A DNA stretch of 64,000 nucleotides. Source: Arenibacter sp041392165 (GTDB lineage: Bacteria; Bacteroidota; Bacteroidia; Flavobacteriales; Flavobacteriaceae). Both the position numbers and the translations under genes were made by a program. The notes beneath the pieces were generated by a model that ran no database searches, was not told where the DNA came from, and saw nothing but the letters and a program-made list of their open reading frames with translations. The stretch lies in contig JAWKMN010000002.1 of NCBI GenBank assembly GCA_041392165.1, positions 496,001 through 560,000 on the forward strand. The letters are read 5' to 3'. Of this stretch, positions 55,291 to 64,000 are shown one piece after another; positions within the stretch are counted from its first letter, which is position 1; each line of letters starts with the position of its first letter.

Positions 55291-56898
55291 ATGAAAGTAT
55301 TGCCATTGTTTTCCCTTGTTGCCCTATGTCTTCTATTGCACAGTTGTGCCGATAAGGAAGGGGAGGGGCCCAGGAAACCCAATTTCCTGTTCATAATGTC
55401 CGATGATCATGCCTATCAGGCCATTAGTGCCTATAGTGATCATTTGATCCATACCCCTAATATAGATCGTTTGGCCAAGGAGGGAATGTTGTTTAGAAAT
55501 GCAAGTGTCACCAATTCCATCTGTGCTCCTTCAAGGGCTACCATACTTACAGGGAAGCATACCCATATTAATGGGAAAATAGACAATCATAATCCGTTTG
55601 ATACCACCCAGGTTACCTTTCCCCAAATTTTTCAGAAGGCAGGTTACCAAACGGCCATGTTCGGGAAACTACATTTTGGAAATAATCCGAAGGGAGTGGA
55701 CGACTTTATGATCCTGCCAGGGCAGGGACATTATATTAACCCAGATTTTATCACCCAAAAAGGGGATACTACCATTACAGGTTATGTAACGGATATCATA
55801 ACTGACATGAGTTTGGAATGGTTGGATAAAAAACGGGATCCCAACAAGCCGTTTTTTTTAATGTATTTGCACAAAGCCCCGCACAGGCCATGGTGGCCCA
55901 GGGCGGATAAGTTTAAGGAGTTCGCCCAAAAAACCTTTCCCCTTCCCGAAACCCTGTTCGATGACTATTCCAACAGGGGCACTGCTGCCAAAACTGCAGA
56001 GATGAATTTGTTGTACCATATGCAGTATAGCCATGACAGTAAGATTTGGCCGGAAACTTTGGAAGAAATGGGAGGGGCAGAGCCATTTGTAGAAGGGTCC
56101 CAGGCGAGCGTGTACAATGAATTCAATCGTGGAAATGAAAAACAAAGACAAGAATATAAGCCTATTATCGATGCCATTAACCAAGATTTTAAAGAAAAGT
56201 GGCCTACTTTGACCGATAAGGAAAAAATGATCTGGAAATATCAACGGTATATGCAGGATTACTTGGGCAGTATTTCCTCTGTGGATGACAATGTGGGAAG
56301 GGTATTGGACTATTTGGACAACAACGGTTTGGCCGATAATACCATAGTGGTCTACACTTCGGACCAAGGGTTTTATTTAGGGGAACACGGTTGGTTCGAC
56401 AAGCGCTTTATCTACGACGAGTCCTTTAAGACACCGCTACTAATTCGTTGGCCCAATGAAATAAAACCGGGAACCACCGAGGAGGAAATGGTACAAAATC
56501 TGGATTTTGCCCAGACCTTTTTGGAAGCGGCCCAGATTACGGCACCGGAGGATATGCAGGGGGAAAGTTTAATGCCTTTGTTAAAAGGGGAAAGCGGCAC
56601 ATGGAATAGGGAGGCTGTTTATTACCATTACTATGAATATCCCAGTGTACATATGGTAAAACGTCACTACGGCATAGTGACCAAGGAGTACAAATTGGCC
56701 CATTTTTATTATGATGTGGACGAATGGGAATTATATGACCGCCATAAAGATCCCAAGGAATTGAACAATGTTTATGATGATCCGGATTATGCAGAGGTCG
56801 TTAAAGAATTAAAGGAAAAATTGGCCCAGCTTAGGATAAAATATAAAGATTCCAAGGAATTGGATGGGAAGTATATTGAGCAGAGCAAAAAATATTAG
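55291..56898 (+). CDS. Type I sulfatase lipoprotein
   Basis: A 535-residue sulfatase anchored as a lipoprotein (ATG at 55291; SLVALCLLLHSC, lipidated Cys19). The active-site signature is SICAPSRATILTGKH with Cys78 as the formylglycine precursor (CxPxR). Metal and substrate residues lie in PNFLFIMSDDHAYQAIS, FGKLHFGNNPKGVDDF, and VVYTSDQGFYLGEHGWFDKR. The C-terminal ELYDRHKDPKELNNVYDDP is typical of arylsulfatase / N-acetylglucosamine-6-sulfatase relatives. It should remove sulfate esters from glycans at the cell surface. It needs an anaerobic or FGE maturase encoded elsewhere. A terminator follows at 56931. Confidence 0.94.
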   Translation: MKVLPLFSLVALCLLLHSCADKEGEGPRKPNFLFIMSDDHAYQAISAYSDHLIHTPNIDRLAKEGMLFRNASVTNSICAPSRATILTGKHTHINGKIDNHNPFDTTQVTFPQIFQKAGYQTAMFGKLHFGNNPKGVDDFMILPGQGHYINPDFITQKGDTTITGYVTDIITDMSLEWLDKKRDPNKPFFLMYLHKAPHRPWWPRADKFKEFAQKTFPLPETLFDDYSNRGTAAKTAEMNLLYHMQYSHDSKIWPETLEEMGGAEPFVEGSQASVYNEFNRGNEKQRQEYKPIIDAINQDFKEKWPTLTDKEKMIWKYQRYMQDYLGSISSVDDNVGRVLDYLDNNGLADNTIVVYTSDQGFYLGEHGWFDKRFIYDESFKTPLLIRWPNEIKPGTTEEEMVQNLDFAQTFLEAAQITAPEDMQGESLMPLLKGESGTWNREAVYYHYYEYPSVHMVKRHYGIVTKEYKLAHFYYDVDEWELYDRHKDPKELNNVYDDPDYAEVVKELKEKLAQLRIKYKDSKELDGKYIEQSKKY

Positions 56899-56930
56899 GG
56901 CTTTTCAATTCTTGGGTAAAATAATAGGAA

Positions 56931-56955
56931 AATAGGGGTAACGCCCTATTTTTTG
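56931..56955 (+). terminator. Terminator after the sulfatase
   Basis: AATAGGG (56931-56937) pairs perfectly with CCCTATT (56944-56950) around a 6-base loop, followed by TTTTTG. It lies 33 bases after the sulfatase stop. Confidence 0.75.
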
Positions 56956-57321
56956 TTCCGATTTTATCTGATGGGGACCTATTGCCACAGGGCCTGACTA
57001 TTTATGGAATTTAAATTTGTATGATTTGTGGCATGGGCCTTCGGACTATGACAGGCCTGTACCAGTCCTGTTACTTTTACTTATAATACTGCATGTTCGT
57101 GGCGCGCTCCATTTCTTATTGATTTTCGGAAGTTACTTCCAAAGAATCCATTTTTGGGACTACAAGAAGTCGCATAAGCAAGGTTTTGGTGTAGGCTATA
57201 TACTTTTGGGCGGGGTTTATGTACGCAATTTATGTTTTGGTTGCGCTACCTGTGTGATTTCTCCCTCCCGGTCGAAATGACCTGATGTACTATAATTCGT
57301 ATGCCTATGTAGCATCTTAGA
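56956..57321. other. Intergenic stretch between convergent genes, no supported gene
   Basis: 366 bases between the sulfatase terminator and the convergent molybdenum hydroxylase gene. One 87-codon open frame (57017-57280) exists but its Leu/Ile-rich and Arg/His-rich translation looks non-coding. No RNA gene is recognised. Confidence 0.45.
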
Positions 57322-59544
57322 CTATGCCTTCAAAATCTTTTCTAGCGTTATGGGCAGATCATAAATACGCTTTCCGCATGCTCTATAGACAGCATTCGCA
57401 ATTGCTGCAGCCGTTGGTGGCACCGGGACCTCCCCCGCACCTTGGGCTTTTTCGTTTGGGCGGTTGATGATGGCCACTTCTACTTCGGGTATTTCTGAAA
57501 AACCTAAAATCGGATAGTTGGTCCAGTCGGTGCTCGTTATTTTATTGGTGTTGAAAGTCACTTGCTCTTTTAGGGTCCAACTGGCCGCCTGGATCAGACC
57601 TCCTTCAATTTGGTTGGTGAGTCCGTCCGTATTGATTACTTCCCCTACATCTGCCACTGCCCACATTTTGATGGGCCGGATATGGCCTTGGTCCTTGTTT
57701 ACGGCCACTTTGGCGGCCACAGCAATATAGGCATCCGTATTCTTATACCTCATAAAGGCATAGCCGATACCTTCGTCATCCGATGTATTTTGGGAATTGG
57801 TGAGGGTACCCACTTTTTGGATAACCGCTTTGGCCCTTTCATCCTCCAAATGGTTTAGACGAAATTCCACTGGGCCTTGGCCTGCCTTTTCGGCCAGAGC
57901 GTCCATAAAGGACTCCAGGGCAAAGATATTGGCAAACGACCCCAGGCTACGTAAAGAGGATGTACGGAAAGGACCCTCGTAGTAGTGCGCATTCACCGTC
58001 ATGTTGGGAATACTGTAATACGGATCGCCATTTCTATGTCCCCCTCCCAGATACCCTCTCGATTTCATTTTGTGGGGGGGCTCCAAATACCTGGCCGCCA
58101 ATATTGTTCCGGCATCTTTGTTGGGACGTGTACTGTGGGAGTCCGTCCACACCTCGGTCTTCCAGGCGTTTATTTTATTGTCTTCATCCAGACTGGCTTC
58201 CAAGGTGGTAATCATGGCCGGACCATAGGGATCCCAAGAGTGTTCATTATGTCTGGACCATTGTACACGGACGTGCTTTCCAGGATATTCCAATGCCAAA
58301 ATAGCGGCGTCCGTGGCTGCATCATCAGCGGTACTATGACCAAAACAACCTGCGCCCGGAACCCCAATGATATGTATTTTATTGGGGTCCATGGTCAACA
58401 TTGTCGACAAGGCTTCCCTTAGGGGATATATTCCTTGACTATGGGACCACAGGTGTAATATTTCCCCATCAAACAAGGCAATTCCGCATGCCGGGCCCAA
58501 AGAAGCGTGTTTAATGTAGGGTTTGGAATATGTTGCTTGAAGGGTTTCGGCACCTTTGAATGCTGCCGTTACATCACCTTCATTTTTCACTGTTTCCGGG
58601 CCTGTGGCAATCGCTTTGATATGTGCGTAGAGGTTTTCCGATTCGGGGAAAGTTGCGGTGGCCGTCCATGCCGAGTGGTTCTTTAGATATTGCTCGGCCT
58701 TTATGGCTTGGTATTCCCTTTCGGTAATGACCCCTACAAAACTGCCTTTTATTACCGTTTTAATAACCCCTGAAACTTCTTTCCTTACACCGCTTTCATC
58801 CAGGGAAACCAATTGTGAAGCATATCCAAGGGGTCTTATGACCCTTGCATGGACCATACCGGGAAAACGCAGGTCTTGTATATATACGGCTTTTCCCCTA
58901 ACCATATCCGATATATCCGTTCTCGCAATGGCTTTTCCTACATAACGATGTTCGCTGAAAGCCTTAATGGGGACAGGAAGAGTTACTTCCCTTTCTATTT
59001 GAGTGCCTTCAAGTAGTTCGGCAAAAGTTGAGGATTTCTTGCTTTTTTTGGACTTGACCGTGCCGTTGTAAAGTAGCAGTCCATCAATGCTTGTATTTAG
59101 TTTTTTACTGGCAAGCAGCAGTAGTTCTTGCCTAGCGGCTGCCGCTGCGTAACGTACGGACATGGCACTGTTTTGAATGGAAGCACTGGCACCGGTATAA
59201 CCTTCGTTGGGGGTGATGCCGGTCTCTGCCAGATGTACTTGCACCCTCTCCAGCTCCATATCCAGTTCTTCTGCGGCCATTTGTTGGATGGCAGTGCGGA
59301 TTCCCTGTCCCAACTCTACTTTTCCGGATAGGACCCGTATATTCCCATCCTCCAATATTTCCAACCAGGCGTTTATGTTTTTGGTCCTTCCCATGCTCCC
59401 GGGAAGGGTACCATCATATGCTATACGCTCGGCCATTATGGAATCTGCCCCATCCGAACAGGCTCCTAAAAGTGAAAATCCTACGCTGATATAGCCCAAA
59501 TCTTTAAGAAATTTTCTTCTGGTTCGCTGTGGTATGGCGGTCAT
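57322..59544 (-). CDS. Molybdopterin-binding subunit of an IorB-like aldehyde/isoquinoline oxidoreductase
   Basis: A 740-residue large subunit of the xanthine dehydrogenase superfamily, two-subunit type. A Tat signal is present (TRRKFLKDLGYISVGFSLLG, arginines at 9-10). Molybdopterin-contacting motifs are SGKVELGQGIRTAIQQMAAE, GVPGAGCFGHSTADDAATDA, EGPFRTSSLRSLGSFANIFA and the catalytic Glu in AQGAGEVPVPPTAAAIANAV. The length and the companion [2Fe-2S] gene (12 bases upstream) match isoquinoline 1-oxidoreductase-type enzymes that lack an FAD subunit. It hydroxylates an aldehyde or N-heterocycle; which one is not predictable. Expected in the periplasm. Confidence 0.92.
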   Translation of the reverse strand: MTAIPQRTRRKFLKDLGYISVGFSLLGACSDGADSIMAERIAYDGTLPGSMGRTKNINAWLEILEDGNIRVLSGKVELGQGIRTAIQQMAAEELDMELERVQVHLAETGITPNEGYTGASASIQNSAMSVRYAAAAARQELLLLASKKLNTSIDGLLLYNGTVKSKKSKKSSTFAELLEGTQIEREVTLPVPIKAFSEHRYVGKAIARTDISDMVRGKAVYIQDLRFPGMVHARVIRPLGYASQLVSLDESGVRKEVSGVIKTVIKGSFVGVITEREYQAIKAEQYLKNHSAWTATATFPESENLYAHIKAIATGPETVKNEGDVTAAFKGAETLQATYSKPYIKHASLGPACGIALFDGEILHLWSHSQGIYPLREALSTMLTMDPNKIHIIGVPGAGCFGHSTADDAATDAAILALEYPGKHVRVQWSRHNEHSWDPYGPAMITTLEASLDEDNKINAWKTEVWTDSHSTRPNKDAGTILAARYLEPPHKMKSRGYLGGGHRNGDPYYSIPNMTVNAHYYEGPFRTSSLRSLGSFANIFALESFMDALAEKAGQGPVEFRLNHLEDERAKAVIQKVGTLTNSQNTSDDEGIGYAFMRYKNTDAYIAVAAKVAVNKDQGHIRPIKMWAVADVGEVINTDGLTNQIEGGLIQAASWTLKEQVTFNTNKITSTDWTNYPILGFSEIPEVEVAIINRPNEKAQGAGEVPVPPTAAAIANAVYRACGKRIYDLPITLEKILKA

Positions 59545-59556
59545 GACATATTGGGA

Positions 59557-60021
59557 TTAAAGGTTTTTAGTCGCGGTTTTAATGGCTTGGATGATCCTAG
59601 TATGGGCCCCACAGCGGCAGAGGTTGCCCTCTAGGGCAGTTTTGATTTCCCTTTCACTAGGATTTGGGTTGGTATTCAAGAGTCCGACCGCAGTCATAAT
59701 CATACCATTGAGACAATAACCACATTGGGCGGCCTGTTCGTCCACAAATGCCTGTTGCACTGCATTTAGTTCACCTTTGTGGGAAGCGAGACCTTCCAAG
59801 GTGGTTATTTTGGCTTCCCCAACAGAGGATATTGGCCGCGTGCAGCAGGTGGTGGTGTTTCCATTTATGAGAATGTTGCAGGCACCACATTGGGCAAGTC
59901 CACACCCAAATTTAGGGCCATTAAGTTCCAGATAATCCCTTAATACATAAAGTATTGGGGTGTCGGCCTCTGTCTCGATCTCTTTTTGGGAGTCATTAAT
60001 ATTGAGGGTGAAGGTGGGCAT
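59557..60021 (-). CDS. [2Fe-2S] subunit of an IorA-like molybdenum hydroxylase
   Basis: A 154-residue iron-sulfur protein. The plant-type ferredoxin cluster is CGLAQCGAC with a further Cys in GNTTTCCTRP; the second, helical cluster is CGYCLNGM with NLCRCGAHTRI. This two-cluster layout is that of CoxS/IorA-type small subunits. It has no Tat signal of its own and probably travels with the signal-bearing large subunit encoded 12 bases downstream. ATG at 60021. It passes electrons out of the molybdenum site to an unknown acceptor, since no FAD subunit is adjacent. Confidence 0.94.
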   Translation of the reverse strand: MPTFTLNINDSQKEIETEADTPILYVLRDYLELNGPKFGCGLAQCGACNILINGNTTTCCTRPISSVGEAKITTLEGLASHKGELNAVQQAFVDEQAAQCGYCLNGMIMTAVGLLNTNPNPSEREIKTALEGNLCRCGAHTRIIQAIKTATKNL

Positions 60022-60199
60022 GCTCTTACAAGTTTAGCTTCTAAGATAAGGAATTGCCTTTTCAAAACAAATGATGGGTCAATTATGGTAAAATAGGGGG
60101 CTTTGTATATTGATTACCATAGAACAAATTTGATCTGTTTAATCCTTTTTCCTCTGCTGGGCGAGCGTTGCGCTTGTGTACTATCAGCTATATTATGGG

Positions 60200-63100
60200 T
60201 CAATGTCCAATTTCACAGGAACATCCCGTATGGGTTTCCCCGTGCCAATCAAAGGCAGGGGCATAGTCGCCCATCTCCCAATAGAACGGACTTCTGGGTT
60301 TGTTATAGTTTCCGACCTCGTTCATGGTTTCCGTATCATATAAACGCCCATTGATCATGGTATAGATTACGGAGTTGGAATTTTGGATATCTTCCAAAGG
60401 ATTTTTGTCCAATACGATCAGGTCGGCCAATTTCCCTTCTTCCAAAGAGCCCAGTTGCTCTGCCATACCCAGGTAGGAGGCCCCGTTAATAGTGGCTGCC
60501 TTTAAGGCTTCCATATTGCTCATTCCCCCTTGGGCCAACATCCAAAGTTCCCAATGGGCACCCAGACCCTGTAATTGTCCATGGGCGCCTAGGTTTATTT
60601 TTACACCCGCATCGGCCAATTTTTTGGTAGTATTGGCAACTAGGATATGACCGTTTTCATATTCCTTGATAGGTGCCATGGTACGATGTCTGGAGCGAGC
60701 ATCTATTACGCTTCTTGGAGTGTACTTTAATAGCTTTTTATTTTCCCATACATTGGTGGTCTGATACCAAAAGTATTCCCCGTTCAAGCCGCCGTAATTA
60801 ACGATCAGGGTTGGAGTGTAGGCTGTTTCGCTGGCCGACCATAATTGGAGGACATCATTATATATAGGTGCTACCGGTATGTTGTGTTCAATACCCGTGT
60901 GTCCGTCCAAAATCATGGACATATTGTGAAAGAAGGTAGACCCCCCTTCCGGAACTACTTCTATCTGCTTCTCGTGGGCCGCTTTAATGATCTGTTGTCT
61001 TTGGTCCCTTCTGGGTTGATTATAACTTTTTACCGAAAAGGCACCAAAGGCTTTGGTCCTTAGAATGGCCGATTTTGCATCTTCCAAATTGTTCACCGTA
61101 GCTTTGAAGTCGCCATCGGCCCCATATAAAATAACCCCGGTAGAAAAAATTCTGGGCCCCACCATTGTCCCGGCCTTTACCATTTCCGATTGGGAGAATA
61201 CCATTTCGGTATTGGCGGAAGGATCGTGGGTGGTGGTTACCCCATAGGCCAAATTGGCATAATAGGGCCAGTGTTTTTGGGCGCTCAACCCAAATCTAAA
61301 ATGGCTTAGATGGGCATGTACATCCACTAACCCGGGCATAATGGTCTTACCTCCGACATTTAAAATTTTGGCATTGGCAGGGATGTTTACCGCATCACTG
61401 GAACCAAGGGCTGTAATTGTATTATTGTTGATTATGATGGTGCCATTTTCTATCACTTCATTATTGTTCATGGTAATGATCCTGGCACCTTTAAGGGCAA
61501 GGACACCCATTGGTCTGTCCGTAGATAGGGTAAGGCCTATTTTAAGGCCTAAGGTGTCCATGGCCGGGATGCTATCCGGAGCTCCTTCCAAAAAGCTGAA
61601 CCGTTGGTTGATGGCGGTATTAAAATAGGCATCGCCCAGGGTCCAGTGGAGTGTGTCGCTATTGGAAGACCAATGCAGATTGATACCGGCATCCCTTGCT
61701 ACTTGGGCCACGGGAACATTGGTGGCCTTACCGTCCAATTCAATGGTGTTGCCCGTTTTGGGCAGGGTAGCAATATATACCTTGTACAAATTGGTAAAGG
61801 CCAACCAGTTATCATCAGGACTGGGGATGATCCGTTGTGCGTATTTGGATGTTACAATTTCCCGTTCTTCTCTGCCCTGAAGATTAACGGATTTTAGGGT
61901 CTTGGTGATATTCCCCAAAAGATACCCCCCTGTTTGGTAGTAGATTTTGGTGGCATCCTTGTTAAAGCTGGGAAATTCACCCTCTTTTACTATCAATTTT
62001 TTACTGGTGGTGATGCCGGACCTTTTGGATTCATTTACTTCCATAAGATAGATTCCGGGCTCTTTGGTATGCACATAACCCTGATGTTGATTGCCCTCCT
62101 CTTCCCTATAAACAATAAGGTTGTTGCTTGTAGGGGAAAAGTTGGGCTCCCTGTAAATGGCCTTGTCGGTGGTCAGTTTAACCGGGCGGTTTCTGCTGGA
62201 AGAGAGATCCAATCTGTGGATGGCTCCCATGTTTTCGTCGTTCCAGCTAACGTACACTAAGTATTTGCCATCCTTGGAAAAGGAGGGTTCATATTCAAGG
62301 TCCGTTCCATTGGTAAGTCGGGAAGGGGTACCGTTGGGGAGTGCTTTTTTCCACAGATAACCGGCGGCATTAAATATGAGTGTTTTTCCATCGGGAGAGG
62401 TAACCGCATTGCGTATGGTCTTTGCCGTAAAGGTATCCGGTGCGGCATTGTTTTTAAATTTTAGAGCATTTACAATTTTGTGTTCGGCCGTGGCCTTAAA
62501 GGGAACATCCGTAGCCTTTAAGGATTTGAGTTCAATTTTTTTAATTTTTCCTTGGGCCCAAATAATGATAGAACCATCATCCGGGGTAAAATTGAATCCC
62601 GTATAAGGTCCAAATATGGCCCATGCTTCCTGTTGATCTTTGCTAAGCTGGTCATATACCGGCCATTCCTTTCCAGTTTTAAGGTCATGCAGATAGAGCA
62701 CCGTTTTTTCCCTTACCCTTTTTACAAAGGCCATTATATCCCCTTTGCGCGAAATTACAGGACGAATGGCCCCTCCCGGTCCGCCCGTTACCCTTTCTAT
62801 TTTCCCATCTTCAAGGTTATAGCGGTTAATGACATAGATTTGGTTATTGGGGTCCTTGTTGTATTGAAAGGAGCCTCCTGGATAAACATCCTCGCTATAA
62901 TAGACATATTTCCCATCGGGTGAAGCCCAGGGTTCCCCAACATCCTGTTGGTCATTTTTTCTTTTGGTGAGTTGAATGCCCTTTCCACCGGATTTATGGT
63001 ACATCCATATTTCGCCGGCGCCCAGGGAACGGCTAGAGGTAAAATGTTTTCTGCAAAATATATAGTTGCCGTCCATGGACCAAACCGCATTGTTTACCAA

Positions 63101-63499
63101 TCTAAAATCCTCCTTGGTAATCTGTTCGGCTTCGGAACCGTCGGTGTTCATCTTCCAAATATTATCGCCCCCACCGGCATCGCTGGTAAAGCTGATGTAT
63201 TTGCCATCCGGACTATACCTTGGTTGCACTTCATAGGCATGGCCGCCCCTTATAAGGGTGGCAGTACCCCCGCTTATGGGCATGGTATAGATATCGCCCA
63301 GCATATCAAAAACGATCTGGCTGCCGTCCGGACTTACATCCAGACTTATCCAAGATCCCTCGTTAGTGGTAATGGAGACCTGTTTAAAGGGCAGGGCGGG
63401 GGTGTTTATATTCCATTTTTCTTTTTTCGTTTCTTTTTCCTGAGAAAAGGAAGTATGGCCAATACATAAAAGGAGGGCGAATAGGATGATCTTTTTCAT
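60200..63499 (-). CDS. Exported TolB-like beta-propeller - amidohydrolase fusion
   Basis: A 1099-residue secreted protein. The ATG at 63499 opens a signal peptide (MKKIILFALLLCIGHTSFS); an ATG seven codons upstream is in frame. The N-terminal ~650 residues hold PD40/WD40-like repeats (SISGGTATLIRGG-type blades such as QPRYSPDGKYISFTSDAGG, EPWASPDGKYVYYSED, EPSFSKDGKYLVYVSW). The C-terminal ~400 form a metal-dependent amidohydrolase: MPGLVDVHAHLSHFRFG (HxH), GHTGIEHNIP, INLGAHGQLQGLG and LADLIVLDKNPLEDI. It probably cleaves amide bonds of peptides or cyclic amides outside the cytoplasm. The molybdenum hydroxylase genes follow 178 bases downstream on the same strand. Confidence 0.93.
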   Translation of the reverse strand: MKKIILFALLLCIGHTSFSQEKETKKEKWNINTPALPFKQVSITTNEGSWISLDVSPDGSQIVFDMLGDIYTMPISGGTATLIRGGHAYEVQPRYSPDGKYISFTSDAGGGDNIWKMNTDGSEAEQITKEDFRLVNNAVWSMDGNYIFCRKHFTSSRSLGAGEIWMYHKSGGKGIQLTKRKNDQQDVGEPWASPDGKYVYYSEDVYPGGSFQYNKDPNNQIYVINRYNLEDGKIERVTGGPGGAIRPVISRKGDIMAFVKRVREKTVLYLHDLKTGKEWPVYDQLSKDQQEAWAIFGPYTGFNFTPDDGSIIIWAQGKIKKIELKSLKATDVPFKATAEHKIVNALKFKNNAAPDTFTAKTIRNAVTSPDGKTLIFNAAGYLWKKALPNGTPSRLTNGTDLEYEPSFSKDGKYLVYVSWNDENMGAIHRLDLSSSRNRPVKLTTDKAIYREPNFSPTSNNLIVYREEEGNQHQGYVHTKEPGIYLMEVNESKRSGITTSKKLIVKEGEFPSFNKDATKIYYQTGGYLLGNITKTLKSVNLQGREEREIVTSKYAQRIIPSPDDNWLAFTNLYKVYIATLPKTGNTIELDGKATNVPVAQVARDAGINLHWSSNSDTLHWTLGDAYFNTAINQRFSFLEGAPDSIPAMDTLGLKIGLTLSTDRPMGVLALKGARIITMNNNEVIENGTIIINNNTITALGSSDAVNIPANAKILNVGGKTIMPGLVDVHAHLSHFRFGLSAQKHWPYYANLAYGVTTTHDPSANTEMVFSQSEMVKAGTMVGPRIFSTGVILYGADGDFKATVNNLEDAKSAILRTKAFGAFSVKSYNQPRRDQRQQIIKAAHEKQIEVVPEGGSTFFHNMSMILDGHTGIEHNIPVAPIYNDVLQLWSASETAYTPTLIVNYGGLNGEYFWYQTTNVWENKKLLKYTPRSVIDARSRHRTMAPIKEYENGHILVANTTKKLADAGVKINLGAHGQLQGLGAHWELWMLAQGGMSNMEALKAATINGASYLGMAEQLGSLEEGKLADLIVLDKNPLEDIQNSNSVIYTMINGRLYDTETMNEVGNYNKPRSPFYWEMGDYAPAFDWHGETHTGCSCEIGH

Positions 63500-63713
63500 A
63501 AGAGCTGTTGTTTGTTCCATATAGTTGTGCGCTAGGACTTGAAATAAAATTTAAAGATAGCACTTTGTATTAAATTACCTTTTGGAAATGCTGTTCTGAA
63601 TGGCGGCTTATAGTAAGGATCTATTGGGCTGTGGCCTTTATATCGGTGTAGTTTATGGTACGGGCCTGACACCTGTTTGTCGGCAATGGGAGGGAATAGC
63701 TTTCAAAGCAACA

Positions 63714-63749
63714 GTTGGCAACGGATAGGACCCCATATCCGATGCCGAC
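63714..63749. terminator. Imperfect 13-bp stem-loop
   Basis: GTTGGCAACGGAT (63714-63726) pairs with ATCCGATGCCGAC (63737-63749) with 11 of 13 matches. It lies about 20 bases past the stop of the partial gene ending at 63770 (minus strand). No T-run is present, so its role as terminator is uncertain. The rest of 63500-63769 shows nothing supported. Confidence 0.35.
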
Positions 63750-63769
63750 TGTATTATTTATTGGAACGA

Positions 63770-64000
63770 TTATAGGCAGGTTACCTTTTCAATTTTTAGA
63801 TCAAGCCCCAAAAAATTTGTGGTTGCCCGATGACAACTATTGTTTTTGGTCGTTGAATTGCCAATGGTAGCCTGATAAATATCCTTGTTGTCATCGTCCT
63901 GCACATAAAGTCTAATATCATATGCCCCATTGGGAGCCTGGATTTCGGTAATGCTACCACTTGTTGTAACAGGTATCCATCCCCTTTCAGTATCCGTATC
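63770..64000 (-). CDS. 3' end of a protein of unknown function, truncated by window edge
   Basis: The last 76 codons of a minus-strand gene run off the right edge. The visible translation (TERGWIPVTTSGSITEIQAP, then GAYDIRLYVQDDDNKDIYQA and NSCHRATTNFLGLDLKIEKV) is Asp- and Thr-rich and beta-like, as in small secreted Bacteroidota proteins. It ends TCL and a TAA at 63770. No family is recognised. Confidence 0.6.
   Translation of the reverse strand, partial: DTDTERGWIPVTTSGSITEIQAPNGAYDIRLYVQDDDNKDIYQATIGNSTTKNNSCHRATTNFLGLDLKIEKVTCL

Noticed and set aside
57017..57280. 87-codon open frame between the sulfatase and the molybdenum hydroxylase
   Set aside because: Biased composition, no recognisable motif and convergent intergenic location; treated as chance.
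1..64000. tRNA, rRNA, CRISPR arrays, complete IS or prophage
   Set aside because: No T-loop-like motifs with cloverleaf arms, spaced repeats, transposase or integrase genes were recognised by eye; covariance-model search would be needed to exclude small RNAs.

Overview
The window looks like chromosomal DNA of a marine-type Flavobacteriaceae member (Bacteroidota). The evidence is a complete gldK-gldL-gldM-gldN cluster (type IX secretion / gliding motor), Bacteroidota -7 promoter elements (TAnnTTTG), Bacteroidota-style lipoprotein signals, AraC regulators, and carbohydrate genes (alginate lyase, two sulfatases, ThuA). The genus cannot be fixed from the sequence. No rRNA, tRNA, CRISPR array, intact insertion sequence or prophage was seen.

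Layout. 1-3453: 3' part of topA and an arginase-fold protein that has lost most metal ligands. 3714-8441: gldKLMN. 8617-12127: FAD oxidoreductase, DUF983 protein and an ABC-F ATPase carrying two compensating frameshifts. 12383-14191: two tandem plant-type LRR proteins, then a repeat-rich 500 bp stretch. 14709-20327: M16 protease, SUMF1-fold lipoprotein, YceI protein and AraC regulator. 20542-33252: the most unusual block, a three-gene module (DUF1549/DUF1553 cytochrome protein, DUF1501 protein, DUF2231-cytochrome-LRR protein) present twice in tandem and followed by ApbE. 33345-43886: mixed metabolic and small genes (M20 amidohydrolase, membrane protein, GGCT-like, SRPBCC, cupin, frameshifted AraC, VOC, PLP decarboxylase, SGNH hydrolase, PpnP, VOC). 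44055-48262: alginate lyase, ThuA and sulfatase. 48607-55103: small acidic protein and a tripartite RND efflux operon whose adaptor is frameshifted. 55291-56898: second sulfatase. 57322-63499: two-subunit molybdenum hydroxylase and a beta-propeller amidohydrolase. 63770-64000: 3' end of an unknown gene.

How the parts work together. GldKLMN forms the periplasmic ring and inner-membrane motor of T9SS. The duplicated DUF1549/DUF1553-DUF1501-DUF2231 module encodes exported and membrane c-type cytochrome proteins that plausibly form an envelope redox or degradative complex; its substrate is not known from sequence. The alginate lyase, ThuA and sulfatases suggest use of algal polysaccharide, but no SusC/SusD pair lies in the window. 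The RND operon should export small toxic molecules if the adaptor frameshift is a sequencing error. Four single-base frame breaks in three genes raise the possibility of residual indel errors in this assembly.
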